Of a stretch of DNA of 64,000 bases, positions 62,577 through 64,000 are shown one piece after another. The DNA is from Prevotella sp. (lineage in GTDB: Bacteria; Bacteroidota; Bacteroidia; Bacteroidales; Bacteroidaceae): assembly GCA_017428805.1 (NCBI GenBank), contig JAFRQC010000043.1, forward strand, positions 57,841-121,840. Direction: 5' to 3'. Position numbers and translations under genes: made by a program. The notes beneath the pieces were generated by a model. The model was not told the origin of the DNA. It made no database searches and saw only the letters and a list, made by a program, of their open reading frames with translations. Within the stretch, counting starts at the first letter, position 1. Every line of letters starts with the position of its first letter.

Positions 62577-64000
62577 ATGGGAAAGATTATTGGAATTGAC
62601 TTAGGAACTACCAACAGCTGCGTTGCCGTCTTCGAGGGTAACGAGCCTGTAGTGATTGCCAACAGCGAGGGTAAGCGTACGACTCCCTCTGTAATTGGTT
62701 TCGTGGAAAACGGTGAGCGTAAGATCGGTGACCCTGCCAAGCGTCAGGCCATCACCAACCCGAAGAACACCGTGTACTCTATCAAGCGTTTTATGGGTGA
62801 GAACTGGCAGCAGACCGAGAAGGAAATCTCTCGCGTACCTTATTCAGTAGTGAATGAGGGCGGCTATCCCCGTGTCGACATCAATGGCCGCAAGTACACC
62901 CCGCAGGAGATTTCGGCTATGGTGCTGCAGAAGATGAAGAAGACCGCCGAGGACTATCTCGGACAGGAGGTAACCGATGCCGTCATCACCGTGCCTGCCT
63001 ACTTCTCCGACTCTCAGCGTCAGGCTACGAAGGAGGCTGGCCAGATTGCAGGCCTCAATGTGAAGCGTATCGTCAATGAGCCGACGGCTGCCGCTCTGGC
63101 TTACGGTGTCGACAAGGCTAACAAAGATATGAAGATTGCCGTGTTCGACCTCGGTGGCGGTACATTCGATATCTCCATCCTGGAGTTCGGCGGCGGTGTG
63201 TTCGAGGTGCTCAGCACCAATGGTGACACCCACCTCGGTGGTGATGACTTCGACCAGGCTATCATCGACTGGCTGGTACAGGAGTTCAAGAACGACGAGG
63301 GTGCCGACCTGAAGGCAGACCCAATGGCCATGCAGCGTCTGAAGGAGGCTGCCGAGAAGGCCAAGATCGAGCTGTCTTCTTCTACTTCGACAGAGATCAA
63401 CCTGCCGTATATCATGCCGGTAGCCGGTGTGCCTAAGCACTTGGTGAAGACACTGACACGTGCCAAGTTCGAGCAGTTGACTCACGACCTCATCCAGGCT
63501 TGTCTGGCTCCTTGCCAGAAAGCTGTCGCTGATGCCAAACTGACCACAGCTGATATCGACGAGGTGATCCTCGTAGGTGGTTCAAGCCGTATCCCCGCCG
63601 TGCAGACTCTCGTGAAGAACTACTTCGGCAAGGAGCCTTCAAAGGGTGTGAACCCCGACGAGGTGGTGGCCGTAGGTGCAGCTATCCAGGGTGCTATCCT
63701 GAACAAGGAAGGCGGTGTAGGTGACATCGTGCTGCTCGACGTGACTCCGCTGACACTGGGTATCGAGACGATGGGTGGCGTGATGACCAAACTGATTGAG
63801 GCCAACTCTACCATCCCCTGTAAGAAGAGCGAAGTTTTCTCTACCGCTGCTGACAATCAGACAGAGGTGACCATCCACGTACTACAGGGTGAGCGTCCGA
63901 TGGCAGCACAGAACAAGTCTATCGGCCAGTTCAACCTCACAGGCATCGCCCCAGCCCGTCGTGGTATTCCTCAGATTGAGGTCACCTTCGACATCGATGC
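62577..64000 (+). CDS. dnaK: chaperone DnaK (Hsp70), 3' end beyond the window
   Basis: 474 codons are present. ATPase signatures: [18 protein letters not shown] (phosphate 1), [17 protein letters not shown] (phosphate 2, about 187-203) and [17 protein letters not shown] (adenosine). The substrate-binding domain has begun ([22 protein letters not shown]). It refolds proteins with DnaJ and GrpE. The C-terminal lid lies outside. The ATG of [10 protein letters not shown] is unambiguous. Confidence 0.98.
   Translation, partial: MGKIIGIDLGTTNSCVAVFEGNEPVVIANSEGKRTTPSVIGFVENGERKIGDPAKRQAITNPKNTVYSIKRFMGENWQQTEKEISRVPYSVVNEGGYPRVDINGRKYTPQEISAMVLQKMKKTAEDYLGQEVTDAVITVPAYFSDSQRQATKEAGQIAGLNVKRIVNEPTAAALAYGVDKANKDMKIAVFDLGGGTFDISILEFGGGVFEVLSTNGDTHLGGDDFDQAIIDWLVQEFKNDEGADLKADPMAMQRLKEAAEKAKIELSSSTSTEINLPYIMPVAGVPKHLVKTLTRAKFEQLTHDLIQACLAPCQKAVADAKLTTADIDEVILVGGSSRIPAVQTLVKNYFGKEPSKGVNPDEVVAVGAAIQGAILNKEGGVGDIVLLDVTPLTLGIETMGGVMTKLIEANSTIPCKKSEVFSTAADNQTEVTIHVLQGERPMAAQNKSIGQFNLTGIAPARRGIPQIEVTFDID

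Overview
The window is chromosomal DNA from a member of the Bacteroidota, most likely a Prevotella-type organism. Several things point there. Many genes are preceded by the Bacteroidetes promoter (TTTG, 19-21 bases, TAnnTTTG). Families typical of the phylum occur: UpxY antiterminator, GH97 glycosidase, DUF4954, DUF4421 and NhaD. Shine-Dalgarno sequences are mostly weak, and short dispersed repeats are abundant. No tRNA, rRNA, phage, insertion sequence or CRISPR array was seen.

Layout. (1) 1-8396, minus strand: hflX, a DUF4954 protein, a small four-helix-bundle protein, an M16 peptidase, class I fumarase and the start of a secreted protein. (2) 8532-11362, plus: nagB and a GH97 glycosidase. 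(3) 34834 down to 11629, minus: one capsule/exopolysaccharide locus. It starts with a consensus promoter and a UpxY-type antiterminator. It continues with an SLBB export protein, a Wzz-like protein, a PseB-like dehydratase, a Wzx flippase, a Wzy-like polymerase, eight glycosyltransferase-type genes, an initiating sugar transferase and an amino-sugar cassette (ATP-grasp, HAD, DegT, PglF/CapD-like), and ends at a strong terminator. (4) 34983-37261, minus: mnmA and a DUF4421 protein. (5) 37800-43505, plus: SPFH protein, ribbon-helix-helix protein, DUF1648 protein, aldose-1-epimerase-like protein and B3/4-domain protein, then a CotH/lamin-tail secreted protein. (6) 43521-46243: rsgA and frr (minus), cysK (plus). 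(7) 46318-56326, plus: four sensor histidine kinases in one operon. (8) 56375-64000: nhaD (minus), a conserved unknown, a carboxynorspermidine/saccharopine dehydrogenase family gene, recA (plus), a BamE-like secreted protein (minus) and the start of dnaK (plus).

The most striking finding is the kinase operon. The four kinases alternate between degenerate and canonical phosphoacceptor boxes (Tyr, His, Phe, His). Kinases 1 and 3 resemble each other, as do 2 and 4. The second pair carries added periplasmic family-3 solute-binding domains, and no response regulator is present. It looks like a duplicated pseudokinase/kinase module.

The second theme is small repeats. One is a 49-bp double-hairpin element with five copies, two of them in frame inside hflX. 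There are three arrays of 22-nt near-palindromic units, a 68-bp inverted-repeat element in frame inside the GH97 gene, and a 34-bp purine-rich junction element that supplies ribosome binding sites. A perfect 36-bp inverted repeat flanks the AT-rich four-helix-bundle gene. Two histidine kinases share a nearly identical 90-bp segment that encodes their signal peptides.
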